From positions 186,001 through 250,000 of the forward strand of contig JAJDAL010000024.1 of the NCBI GenBank assembly GCA_029261875.1: DNA of 64,000 nucleotides. Direction: 5' to 3'. The DNA comes from Deltaproteobacteria bacterium (GTDB lineage: Bacteria; Myxococcota_A; UBA9160; JAJDAL01). Positions 35,202-44,077 of the stretch are shown here, piece after piece; the stretch's first letter is position 1; every line of letters starts with the position of its first letter. The notes below the pieces were generated by a model. That model was not told the origin of the DNA. It saw only the letters and a program-made list of their open reading frames with translations, and did not search any database. The position numbers and the translations under genes were made by a program.

Positions 35202-35315
35202 TGCTTTCCCCTCACGAGTGGAATTCCCATCGTATCTCGGAATGTTACGACCTGGCAAGATTCATTTCGGCCGTTCAAGGCCCCCTGCCCCCAGGTCGAT
35301 GGCGTGTGCAGGGCA

Positions 35316-37376
35316 ATGGAAGAAACCGAGGCGAACAGCGAGGAATCGCGGGAAAATTCCATTTCCCTGCGCTGGGCGGATCGCTTGTGCGATCTGACAT
35401 GCGCGGCTTTCGCGGGCTGGACGCTGGCGGTCCACGCCAGCATCGGACTCGGCGGCAACCTCTACCTGTTGCTTTGGGTTGCAACCGCCACGCTGCTGGC
35501 GATCGGCTTGCTGATTCGCCGGCTCGGACCCCGCACCCCCTTCCGTGAACGCGAAGCACCGGCGCTGGAACTGCCGACGGTCCAATGGATGGCGGTGCTC
35601 GCGACCGCCGTCGCCGTAAACCTCTATCTGTTTACGGGCAACGTGATTTGGACCTGGTGGTTTTGCGTCGTCGTTCTGGCCGTCGGGGCGCTGCACATGT
35701 CCGCTTCCGCGACGCCAAGCGTCGCCATTGCGCGCGAACCGGTCCAAGCGGGTGCGGGATGGCTATGGCCGATCGCAGCGCTGTGTTGCGGCCTCACGCT
35801 GATCGCCCATCGACCGGACATCGATGACGCCTTCTACCTCAACCTGGGCGTGGCCGCCGCGGACCATCCGGGTTGGCGGCTCTTCGCCCAGGACACCATG
35901 CACGGTGTCGCAGACCTCCCGTTGCTCCTCGAGGCCTACCGCGTCCACAGTTACGAGCTCTTGAACGGCGCCTTGAGTTTCGCAACCGGAATCCCCGTCG
36001 CGGTCTGCTTCTATTTCATCTCCGCCAGCGCGGCTTCCATCCTGGTTCCCCTGGCGTACGGGCGATTGTTCCGAAACCTGATCCCCGCGGTTTGGTTGTG
36101 GGGCGTCGTTTGTGTCGTCGCGGTGCTGATCGCCTTTGGCGACGCCCACCGTTCCCACGGCAACTTCGCTTTCGTCCGCATCTGGCAGGGAAAATCGATC
36201 TTTCTGTGCGTCGCCCTGCCCCTGATCTACGCCTACGCGATCGAGTTCGTTCGCCGGCCGAGCCTTCGCGGCTGGCTCTTGCTGGCGGCGGCGCAGATCG
36301 CGGGGATCGGACTCACTTCTTCGGCGCTCTGGGGCGCCCCTTTTGCGGCCGGCCTCGGTTTGTGCGCCGGTGCCGGTTTGCGCGTTCGCAAGCTTCCCGT
36401 CGTCGTGTTGGGCGTCCTCGCGTCCAGCTACGTGATCGCTGCGGGACTCGCGGTTCTGGGTTCGATGGAATTGGCGGCGACGACGGCAGCAAGCGACCCC
36501 ACTCCCGTCGGCTTCCACCTCCGCCAGACGCTCCAAAAAGTATTGGGAACCGGATCCTTTCACCTCGCCGCCATCGCGGCCGTCATGGCCACCTGGGCGC
36601 TCTGGCGCCCCGGGCCCGCTCAGCGTTTTGCAATCGTCGTACCCCTCGGAGCCCTTCTGCTCGCGGGGCCGTATTGGGAGAACTTCACGCGCAGCTACGC
36701 GACCGGGCCGTCGCATTGGCGTTCCATGTGGGCCTTGCCGCTCCCGGCGCTGTTCGCGTTATTGCTGTGCGCGCCGCTGCAATGGCGCGCGTCGACCCGC
36801 TGGAGGTCCTGGGCGATTCCAACCACCGTAGCGGGAATGGCGGTGCTCCTACTCTTCCTCCCGGAACGCATGAGCCTCGGTCCCGATTCGCCTGGTACCC
36901 ATGGCGCCCGGATCGCACGCCCGGGCCTCAAGGTACCGCCGGAACCGTACGCCATCGCACTCCGCATGCGTGAGGTGGCGCCCGGACGCAACGTCATCGT
37001 TCCCCCCAAAGTCGGTGCGTGGCTCCCGACGATCCACCATCACGCCTATCCGCTTGTGGTCCGCGATTCCTATCTGCGGCGCTACGCGAAGGTGTGGGGC
37101 GAAGACGAATCGTTGGCCCGGGCCCTGGTTTCGCGTTACGTGGCCGGAGAAGAGGTCCCGCCCTTCACTCCGATCCTGTTCGAGAAAGCCTTGGACCACT
37201 ACGCCATCGCCGCCGTATGCGTGAAAGACTCCGAGCATTCCGCCCCCATCGGGAGGTTGCTTCGCGATCAAGGCTTCTCCCCCATCCCCGGCGAACCCGG
37301 ATACTCTCTTTGGCAGCGCGCGGGACAAGACATAAACCTGAGCCATTCCAATGCCTTACAAAACCCTCACCCATGA
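35316..37376 (+). CDS. large polytopic membrane protein, GT-C-like
   Basis: 686 residues from ATG 35316 behind GCAGGG; GTG 35304 is an alternative. About 13 membrane helices are visible. An extracytoplasmic loop carries RPDIDDAFYLNL, where the Asp pair resembles the catalytic motif of GT-C glycosyltransferases, followed by GDAHRSHGNFAFVRIWQGK. The last 200 residues are soluble and contain PYAIALRMREVAPGRNVIVPP. A lipid-linked sugar transferase role is likely by layout, but the family is not recognised with certainty. It is divergent from the CHRD pair with 114 bases between starts, which could link it to surface-protein or polysaccharide assembly. Confidence 0.5.
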   Translation: MEETEANSEESRENSISLRWADRLCDLTCAAFAGWTLAVHASIGLGGNLYLLLWVATATLLAIGLLIRRLGPRTPFREREAPALELPTVQWMAVLATAVAVNLYLFTGNVIWTWWFCVVVLAVGALHMSASATPSVAIAREPVQAGAGWLWPIAALCCGLTLIAHRPDIDDAFYLNLGVAAADHPGWRLFAQDTMHGVADLPLLLEAYRVHSYELLNGALSFATGIPVAVCFYFISASAASILVPLAYGRLFRNLIPAVWLWGVVCVVAVLIAFGDAHRSHGNFAFVRIWQGKSIFLCVALPLIYAYAIEFVRRPSLRGWLLLAAAQIAGIGLTSSALWGAPFAAGLGLCAGAGLRVRKLPVVVLGVLASSYVIAAGLAVLGSMELAATTAASDPTPVGFHLRQTLQKVLGTGSFHLAAIAAVMATWALWRPGPAQRFAIVVPLGALLLAGPYWENFTRSYATGPSHWRSMWALPLPALFALLLCAPLQWRASTRWRSWAIPTTVAGMAVLLLFLPERMSLGPDSPGTHGARIARPGLKVPPEPYAIALRMREVAPGRNVIVPPKVGAWLPTIHHHAYPLVVRDSYLRRYAKVWGEDESLARALVSRYVAGEEVPPFTPILFEKALDHYAIAAVCVKDSEHSAPIGRLLRDQGFSPIPGEPGYSLWQRAGQDINLSHSNALQNPHP

Positions 37377-37429
37377 TCAGAAATCGGTAAGACCGCGGTA
37401 AGGGCGTAGCCACCCGATCGCCGTAGGAT

Positions 37430-37452
37430 CCTCTCGTACTCGCAACGAGAGG
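37430..37452 (+). promoter_or_regulatory. hairpin that hides the ribosome-binding site of the MddA-type gene
   Basis: CCTCTCGT (37430-37437) is perfectly complementary to ACGAGAGG (37445-37452), with a seven-base loop. The right arm contains the GAGAGG Shine-Dalgarno, whose last base is eight bases from the ATG at 37461. Folding would block translation, and opening by heat, a protein or a small RNA would allow it. Confidence 0.5.
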
Positions 37453-37460
37453 AACCAACA

Positions 37461-38216
37461 ATGAACCGCAATCTTGCCCTGGCCTACGGGACCTTCTGTT
37501 ACCTGACCTTCCTCGGGGTGTTCCTGTACTCGATCGGCTTCGTGGGGAATCTCTTCGTACCCAAAACCGTGGATTCCGGCGTCGCCGGTCCCGTGGGTAC
37601 GGCGATCGTCATCGACCTCTTGCTCCTCACCCTGTTTGCCCTGCAGCACAGCGTGATGGCACGTCCGACGTTCAAGCGCGGGTGGACCCGATTCGTTCCC
37701 GAACCGGTCGAGCGCGCCACCTACGTGCTGCTCACCTGCGTCGCATTGGGACTGCTGTTTTGGGGATGGCAGCCCATCGAGGGCGTTGTGTGGAGTGCGT
37801 CGGGCGTGTTCGGAGGGGCGTTGACCGCCCTGTATTTCGCCGGTTGGGGCCTGGTCCTGTACGCGACCACGCTGATCGACCACTTCGATCTGTTCGGAAT
37901 GCAGCAAGTCGTCCGCTATTGGCGCGACCGTGACACCGCCGCACCCCACTTCGTGACCCCGTCGCTCTACAAGTACATCCGCCACCCCCTATACGTGGGT
38001 TGGTTCACGGTGTTCTGGGCGACACCGACCATGAGCTATGGGCACTTGCTCCTGGCGGTGGTGACGACCGCGTACATTCTGGTCGCCGTGCGGATCGAAG
38101 AACGCGACCTCGAAGACGTATTCGGCAAGACCTACCAGGATTATCGCGAGTCGACGCCGGCCTTCGTTCCCACTGCCAAGCGCAGCCGATCCGGCCTCGT
38201 CCAGGCCCAGCAATAA
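37461..38216 (+). CDS. mddA: methanethiol S-methyltransferase (MddA type)
   Basis: 251 residues, about six membrane helices. The pattern GFVGNLFVPKTVDSG, LQHSVMARPTFKR, WTRFVPEPVERATYV and YIRHPLYVGWF follows the MddA branch of the NnrU/isoprenylcysteine-methyltransferase superfamily. MddA converts methanethiol to dimethyl sulfide with S-adenosylmethionine at the inner membrane. The C-terminal RHPLYxG and EERDLEDVFGKTYQDY segments form the SAM-binding end. A methyltransferase gene follows 28 bases later on the same strand. A hairpin covers its ribosome site. The assignment rests on motif recall, so related thiol methylation is possible. Confidence 0.75.
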   Translation: MNRNLALAYGTFCYLTFLGVFLYSIGFVGNLFVPKTVDSGVAGPVGTAIVIDLLLLTLFALQHSVMARPTFKRGWTRFVPEPVERATYVLLTCVALGLLFWGWQPIEGVVWSASGVFGGALTALYFAGWGLVLYATTLIDHFDLFGMQQVVRYWRDRDTAAPHFVTPSLYKYIRHPLYVGWFTVFWATPTMSYGHLLLAVVTTAYILVAVRIEERDLEDVFGKTYQDYRESTPAFVPTAKRSRSGLVQAQQ

Positions 38217-38244
38217 TCCACCCCACACGAACACGGAGAAAACA

Positions 38245-39315
38245 ATGAACAGCGAACCTTTCGACCAATCCAAAGCCAATGCCTTCGGCGACAACCTCGT
38301 CGCCACGCTGAATCACGGGGCCCTGGCTCTCATGCTCTCGATCGGACACCGCACGGGTCTATTCGATGTGATGCGCGACCTGCCGCCGTCTTCGAGCTCC
38401 GAGATCGCGGAACAAGCGGGCCTTCAAGAGCGCTACGTGCGGGAATGGTTGGGCGCCATGGTGACCGGAGGCGTCGTCGACTACGACGCAAACGACGCCA
38501 GCTACCGGCTCCCCGCGGAACACGCGGGCCTGCTGACCCGCGCGGCGCGGCCGAGCAACATCGCGGCGACCATGCAGTGGATCCCGGTGCTCGGCAATGT
38601 CGAAGACGAAATCATCGAATGTTTCGAGAAAGGTGGCGGCGTTCCCTACTCCTCCTATGAACGCTTTCATGCCGTCATGATGGAAGAGAGCGATCAGACC
38701 GTCGTCGCAGCGCTGATCGACTCGATTCTTCCCTGCATTCCCGACGGCATCGTGCGACTCGAGCGCGGCATCGACGTTCTCGATGTCGGCTGTGGCAGCG
38801 GACGCGCACTGATCACCATGGCGAAGGCGTTTCCCAAGAGTCGCTTCACGGGCTACGACTTTTCCCACGAAGGCATCGGCATTGCCCAGTCGACTGCCGA
38901 GCAGGCGGGCCTTTCGAACATTCAGTTTCGGGTCGCGGATGCGGCGAAGCTCGTAGACGTGCAAGCCTTCGACCTCATCACCGCCTTCGATGCGATCCAC
39001 GACCAGGCCAAGCCCGCGGATGTCCTCGCCGGAATTGCGCGGGCCCTGCGCCCGGAGGGCGTCTTCCTCATGCAGGACATCCGGGGTTCGAGCCACGTCG
39101 ACCGGGACCGAGAGAACCCCATGGCGCCCTTTCTCTACACCATCTCGTGCCTGCACTGTATGACCGTGTCCCTGTCGTCGGACGGTGACGGTCTCGGCGC
39201 CATGTGGGGCGAAGAGACGGCTTGCCGCATGCTCGCCGAAGCGGGTTTCGGCGAGGTGACGGTGAAGCAGCTGCCCCACGACGACCTCAACAATTATTTC
39301 CTCGCTCGGAAGTAA
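38245..39315 (+). CDS. SAM-dependent methyltransferase with N-terminal winged helix (Rv2258c-like)
   Basis: 356 residues with CGGAGAAAA before ATG. Residues about 25-95 form a winged-helix-like dimerisation domain (SEIAEQAGLQERYVREWLGAM, GGVVDYD). The catalytic Rossmann domain starts at about 175 with motif I VLDVGCGSGRALITMA, then TGYDFS and DLITAFDAIHDQ. This layout matches the Rv2258c group of small-molecule methyltransferases. The gene follows mddA closely and is probably co-transcribed. A shared role in sulfur or thiol methylation is only inference. Cys and His in ISCLHCMTVSL are notable but their role is unknown. Confidence 0.82.
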   Translation: MNSEPFDQSKANAFGDNLVATLNHGALALMLSIGHRTGLFDVMRDLPPSSSSEIAEQAGLQERYVREWLGAMVTGGVVDYDANDASYRLPAEHAGLLTRAARPSNIAATMQWIPVLGNVEDEIIECFEKGGGVPYSSYERFHAVMMEESDQTVVAALIDSILPCIPDGIVRLERGIDVLDVGCGSGRALITMAKAFPKSRFTGYDFSHEGIGIAQSTAEQAGLSNIQFRVADAAKLVDVQAFDLITAFDAIHDQAKPADVLAGIARALRPEGVFLMQDIRGSSHVDRDRENPMAPFLYTISCLHCMTVSLSSDGDGLGAMWGEETACRMLAEAGFGEVTVKQLPHDDLNNYFLARK

Positions 39316-39443
39316 TCCGGCACAGGGGATCGCGGCGCGGGAGGGATCCCGCGCTGCCCCTCGCCAAGTCCTGTAATCCCGCCCCAGTTCCCTTAATGTC
39401 TTGCTGAAGATCCGGCTCCGCGCGGGATCTTGCGGGGACAGTT

Positions 39444-42400
39444 GTGATTCTTCGGTTTGGCGCATTCGAATTCGACGACGACGCTCGGGAATTGCGACAC
39501 GCGGGAAAAGCGGTCGCCCTGCAGCCGAAGCCCTTCGAGCTGCTCGCACTCTTGATCCGCGAGCGCGGTCGGATCGTCTCCCACGACGAGTTGCTCGACG
39601 CGCTCTGGCCCGACGCCACCGTGGCACCCGGATCCCTGACACGTGCGGTCAGCCTGGCGCGCCGCGCCATCAGCGACACGAAACAGGGCAACGCCATCCG
39701 AAGTTTCCCGCGGCGCGGATACCGCTTTTGCGCCGACGTCGTCGTATTGGGAGAACGGGGCGGTGCACCGCCAGCGTCGACCGGGACGGCGTCCGGGACG
39801 GATTCGTTCGTCGGCCGGGACAAAGCGCTTCGCGCCGTGCGCGATGCCTGGGAGCGATCCGCAACCGGACAGGGGCAAGTCGCCATCGTTCGCGGGCGCG
39901 CAGGGATCGGCAAGACACGCCTCACGGAAGTGTTGTCCACGGAATTTGGCGACAAGGGTGCCCGCGTGATTCTGGCCCGGGCCCGGGACAGCGAAGGCGT
40001 TCCCGCGTTCTGGGTCTGGGCCCAGGTGTTGCGCACCTTGCTCGAAGACCCGCAGCTTTCGGGGCCGATTCGCGAACTCGAACGCGAGATGGCCCATCGG
40101 ATCCCGGAACTCGGAGAGAAGATCGAGCGAAACGAGGTGGGCGCGGCGGGAAATCGCTTTCTCCTATTCGACGCCGTCGCGCGGGTGCTCGTTCGCGCGA
40201 GCCGCGAACGCCCCCTGCTATTGATCATCGAGGATCTGCAATGGGTGCGCGACGGATCTCTGCGACTGCTCGAACACGTTACCGCTGAGATCTCGAATTC
40301 GGCGGTTCTCTTGATCGCGACGGTTCGCGACGAACCCCGGGAACGCGCACACCCGCTGCACCGTACCCTCGCGCTCCTGCAGCAAATGGGGCATTGCGCA
40401 ACCGTCACTCTCGGGAGTTTGTCGCGCAAGGAAGTCGGCGATCTGTTGCGTCAGTCGCTCGGAGCCAATGCGCCGGCGGACCTCACATCCGAACTCTTCG
40501 TCCGCACCGAGGGCGTTCCCCTGTTTCTCCGCGAAGCCATTCGCTGGCTCGCCGACCACGGGGATTTCGATCAACCCGAAGCCATCGGGCGGCTCGGGGT
40601 GATTCTGCCCGACACCTCCCTGGATCTGATTCGCCGCCCCTTGAACACCCTCGGTGCCGCTTGCTCGGAGTTGGTGTGCGCGGCCGCAGTCATCGGAAGA
40701 GAGTTCAGCGTTCCCACCCTCGCGAGCGTCGCCGACTGCACGCGCGGCGACGCCCTGGAACTCCTCGACGAAGCGGTGTGCGCGGGAATCGTCGAACCCA
40801 TCCCCGACGACGCCGTCGGCTTCCGCTTCCTCCACGCCCTGTTCCAAGAAGCCGCGCGCGAAGCGCTCCCAGCAGCCCAACGCGCGCGCTTGCACTTCCG
40901 AACTGCCGCGCGGCTCGAGCAACAACACGCCGGCGATCTCGACCGTGTCATGTCTGCCCTCGCCCACCACCATTATCACGGCATGGCGGTCGGCGACCCG
41001 GAACGGACCCTCACCTATTCCCTGCGCGCAGCCGAATTGGCGCAAGACGCTCTCGCCTTCGAGCAAGCCGCCGTCCACTACGAACGGGCCATTCAGTCGC
41101 TCGATCAACAGGACACCATCGACCCCGAACACCGGCTCCGGGTGCTGCTCGCCCTGGGTGACGCACACCGCGCGGCAGGCGAACGCGCGGGTCGGCGCAT
41201 GGCCTACCTCCAAGCCCAGCAAACCGCCAAGGCGCTCGATCGGCCCGCCGATTTCGCCCGAGCCGCCATCGGTCTGTGCGATCTTTCGGAATGGGCCATC
41301 CGCGACCAGGAAGCCGAAGCCGCGGTCGTCGAAGCCATCGATTGGCTGGGTGATGCAGAGCCCGTCCTACGCGCACAGCTGACGACGCGACGCGCCTACA
41401 TCGCGACCCAGATCAACCAAACCTTCGAGCAACAAAACGAGGCCGAGTCCCTGGCGCGAACCGCCGTCGAGCAGGCGCGCGCCGCCGGGGATCCCGATGC
41501 GCTCCAGGAGGCCCTCTACGCCCTTCACCTGATCTTGTCCGGTCCCGACCACTTCGACGAGCGCCGGGCCCTCACGCTCGAGATGGCGGAAGTCGCGCCC
41601 CGTTCCAACAATCTGGATCCCGTCGTCATCGGCTTGATCGATGTGTCGTGCGATCGTCTCGCCCTGGGCGATACGAAGGGGCAAAAGGAGTTCCGAGACA
41701 GAGCGCTCGAACTGATCGGAGAGAATGGGCTTCCCAGCCAGCGCTGGCATTTGAACGTCTACGCGGCCGGCTGCAAACTGTTGGCCGGTCGCTTCGATGA
41801 AGTGCTCGAAACGACCCAGGATGCGTTCGCGCTCGGCCAACGCATCGAGCACCCCTACGCGTTCGGCTGCTACATCGCGCACCGTTTGGGCGTCATGCGC
41901 GAACGGGGCGAGTACGAGGCGCAGATCAGCTTGCTCCAGCAGGCCCTCGAGTTCGAGGAAGGTCCCGTGCATTGGATCCGCGCCCTACTCGGCCAAGCCG
42001 AACTTCGACGCGGCCAGCCAGACGCAGCCCGTGAACATTTCGAGATCCTGGCGGTCGACCCGTTTCGAGACATTCCGCGTTCGATCCGCTGGACCAACAC
42101 CATTCAGGAAATCGCACTGCTGTGCGCGGAACTCGGCGATGCCGAACGCGCGGCCCCCCTATGTGGACTGCTCGAACCCGTCGCTCACCACCACGCCCTG
42201 TTTCCGACGGCCGTCTTGTACGGGGGGCCGGTCAGCTATGGCTTGGCCCGCCTCTACGAAACCCAATCGCGAATCGACGACGCGCGCGATTGCTATGCGG
42301 CCGCAATCGAAGCCGCCACTCTACTCGAAGCGCGCCCGGTCGAAGCCCGCATTCGATTCGATCTCGGTGCCATGGAACTGCGTCATGGATCGCCAAGCGA

Positions 42401-42506
42401 CGCGCGCGCGCAGCTCGAAAGCGCTTTCGAGACGGGGGAAGCGCTCGGACTCACATTTCTCGTCGAACGCGCAAAAGCGACTCTCGCGCCGCGGAGGAGT
42501 TCGTGA
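39444..42506 (+). CDS. large transcriptional regulator: winged helix + ATPase + TPR-like repeats
   Basis: 1020 residues from GTG, paralogous in layout to the regulator at 30378. Residues 3-100 are the OmpR-type DNA-binding domain (FEFDDDARELRHAGKAV ... FPRRGYRFCADV). The ATPase has FVGRDKALRAV, Walker A GRAGIGKT (151-158) and Walker B LLIIEDLQW (Glu263, Asp264). The second half is helical repeats. The stop overlaps a small membrane protein by GTGA, so the two are translated together, which hints at membrane signalling. No sensor or receiver domain is fused. It could control the neighbouring methyltransferases or the P450 genes; nothing in the sequence shows which. Confidence 0.85.
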   Translation: MILRFGAFEFDDDARELRHAGKAVALQPKPFELLALLIRERGRIVSHDELLDALWPDATVAPGSLTRAVSLARRAISDTKQGNAIRSFPRRGYRFCADVVVLGERGGAPPASTGTASGTDSFVGRDKALRAVRDAWERSATGQGQVAIVRGRAGIGKTRLTEVLSTEFGDKGARVILARARDSEGVPAFWVWAQVLRTLLEDPQLSGPIRELEREMAHRIPELGEKIERNEVGAAGNRFLLFDAVARVLVRASRERPLLLIIEDLQWVRDGSLRLLEHVTAEISNSAVLLIATVRDEPRERAHPLHRTLALLQQMGHCATVTLGSLSRKEVGDLLRQSLGANAPADLTSELFVRTEGVPLFLREAIRWLADHGDFDQPEAIGRLGVILPDTSLDLIRRPLNTLGAACSELVCAAAVIGREFSVPTLASVADCTRGDALELLDEAVCAGIVEPIPDDAVGFRFLHALFQEAAREALPAAQRARLHFRTAARLEQQHAGDLDRVMSALAHHHYHGMAVGDPERTLTYSLRAAELAQDALAFEQAAVHYERAIQSLDQQDTIDPEHRLRVLLALGDAHRAAGERAGRRMAYLQAQQTAKALDRPADFARAAIGLCDLSEWAIRDQEAEAAVVEAIDWLGDAEPVLRAQLTTRRAYIATQINQTFEQQNEAESLARTAVEQARAAGDPDALQEALYALHLILSGPDHFDERRALTLEMAEVAPRSNNLDPVVIGLIDVSCDRLALGDTKGQKEFRDRALELIGENGLPSQRWHLNVYAAGCKLLAGRFDEVLETTQDAFALGQRIEHPYAFGCYIAHRLGVMRERGEYEAQISLLQQALEFEEGPVHWIRALLGQAELRRGQPDAAREHFEILAVDPFRDIPRSIRWTNTIQEIALLCAELGDAERAAPLCGLLEPVAHHHALFPTAVLYGGPVSYGLARLYETQSRIDDARDCYAAAIEAATLLEARPVEARIRFDLGAMELRHGSPSDARAQLESAFETGEALGLTFLVERAKATLAPRRSS

Positions 42507-42841
42507 CCGAAGACCGCGAAGAAACCGGGCAACCGAAGTCGGATTCCGATCGCCTGGATCGTCTGCTCGCGCCGTTGTTCGAAGACTCGCCGCTCTGGCC
42601 GCTATTGCTCGTCGGGATCTTCACCGTGGCGACGTTCGGCGCGGGGATCGTCACCCTCGCGCTCCTCGAGCGAAGCATCGCCGCCATGGGGGCCCTGGCG
42701 CTCCTGGTATTCCTCACGTTCTACGGACTCGACGAGAACATTCGCCAGCGCCGACTCGGCCGCGTGGGCTGGCTCGCCGTGGTGCTATGGGTCCTCACCC
42801 TGGCGGGCGGCGGGGGGTACGCGTTTCTCGTTTCCCACTGA
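42503..42841 (+). CDS. small three-helix membrane protein coupled to the regulator
   Basis: 112 residues from GTG, with GGAGGAG upstream inside the regulator gene and a four-base GTGA overlap with its stop. The first 28 residues are acidic and hydrophilic, followed by three hydrophobic helices (about 31-53, 58-76, 88-108) joined by the basic loop ENIRQRRLGR. No named family was recognised. The tight coupling suggests it is made in a fixed ratio with the regulator and may be its membrane partner or signal source. The paralogous regulator at 30378 lacks such a partner. Confidence 0.65.
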   Translation: MTEDREETGQPKSDSDRLDRLLAPLFEDSPLWPLLLVGIFTVATFGAGIVTLALLERSIAAMGALALLVFLTFYGLDENIRQRRLGRVGWLAVVLWVLTLAGGGGYAFLVSH

Positions 42842-42864
42842 CGCGCACCCGGACGGCGATCGGG

Positions 42865-44061
42865 TTAGCGGGCTTCGCGCGCTCCGGGTGTAAAGCGAAC
42901 TGGCATTTCTTCGAAACCCGTGACGAAGTTCGCGGGGCGGCGCGGCAGTGGGGCATCGGTTGCCAGACGGAGATCCGGCAAGCGTCGCTGCACCTCCTCG
43001 AACATCACCCTCAACTCGAGTCGTGCGAGGGCGTTGCCGAGACAGAAGTGCGGACCGTAGCCCCCGAACGCAACGTGGGGGTTGGGGTTGCGCAGGACGT
43101 CGAAGACTTCCGGATACTCGAACACCGCGGTATCGCGGTTCGCCGCGGGATAGAGGAGCAACAGTCGCTCGCCCGCTTCCAGGGAAACCCCGCGCAATTG
43201 CGTGGGACCGGTCGTCGTGCGCATCATGTTCTGAATCGGAGACACCCAGCGCAGCATTTCTTCGATCGCCACCGGCAGACGGGACGAATCTTCGGCCAGG
43301 AGCTTCCACTGCTTCGGGTTGCGCAGTAATTCGTACATTCCGCCGCTGATGACGTGGCGCGTGGTTTCGTCGCCCCCGTTCAAGATCAAGATGGACTCGA
43401 AGAGGATCGATTCGTCGTCGAGGCGTTCGCCTTCGACTTCCGCATCGACCAGCAGACTCATCAAATCGCTGCCGCCGGGGTTCTTGCGGCGCTGGGCGAT
43501 GACGCGCAGGATGTATTCGCGAAACTCCCCGAAGGATTGCGTGGCGCGCACCATGGCCTCGGGGTCCGGATGCCCGGGGCCCGACATGGTGTCGTCGGAC
43601 CAGCGCAACAGATCGTCGAGATCCTCCCGCGCGACACCCAGCAGATCGCCGATCGCCATCAGGGGCAAGCGCGCCGCAATGTCGCGAACGAAATCGCAGG
43701 ATCCGCGCTCGATGACGTCGTCGAGGATTTCCGTCACGATCTCGCGCACCCAGGGCTCGCCTTCGGCGATTCGCCGCGGCGTGAAACCGCGGTTCACCAG
43801 ATTGCGCCGCACCATGTGACCCGGTCGGTCCATGTTGATCATCATCGGCATGTTGGGCGCTTCCGGGCGAAAACCCTGACCACTGCAGAACACGTCGGGT
43901 GCCTTCGACACCGTCATGATGTCCTCGTGCAGGGTCACGCCCCAGATGTCGTTGTTTCGATCGTGATAGAGGGGCTCGTTCTCGCGCATCCAGGCGAATG
44001 CGCCGAAGCAATCGCCGGCGTAGAAACGACCGTCGAGGAGATCGACTTCCAATCGGGGCAT
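42865..44061 (-). CDS. cytochrome P450, CYP124/125/142-like
   Basis: 398 residues from ATG 44061; the longer frame to 44157 runs into the upstream gene. Motifs: GGDETTR (229-235) in the I helix, EEMLR (267-271) as ExxR, and FGGYGPHFCLG with heme Cys340. LLLYPAANRDTAVFE and NPNPHVAFGG match the group of mycobacterial lipid/steroid P450s. It is the last gene of the TetR - dehydrogenase - P450 operon, 16 bases after the dehydrogenase stop. A ferredoxin partner is needed; the fused CYP51 ferredoxin 5 kb away may serve, but that is untested. Confidence 0.88.
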   Translation of the reverse strand: MPRLEVDLLDGRFYAGDCFGAFAWMRENEPLYHDRNNDIWGVTLHEDIMTVSKAPDVFCSGQGFRPEAPNMPMMINMDRPGHMVRRNLVNRGFTPRRIAEGEPWVREIVTEILDDVIERGSCDFVRDIAARLPLMAIGDLLGVAREDLDDLLRWSDDTMSGPGHPDPEAMVRATQSFGEFREYILRVIAQRRKNPGGSDLMSLLVDAEVEGERLDDESILFESILILNGGDETTRHVISGGMYELLRNPKQWKLLAEDSSRLPVAIEEMLRWVSPIQNMMRTTTGPTQLRGVSLEAGERLLLLYPAANRDTAVFEYPEVFDVLRNPNPHVAFGGYGPHFCLGNALARLELRVMFEEVQRRLPDLRLATDAPLPRRPANFVTGFEEMPVRFTPGAREAR

Positions 44062-44077
44062 AGCAGGGGTCCTTTGC

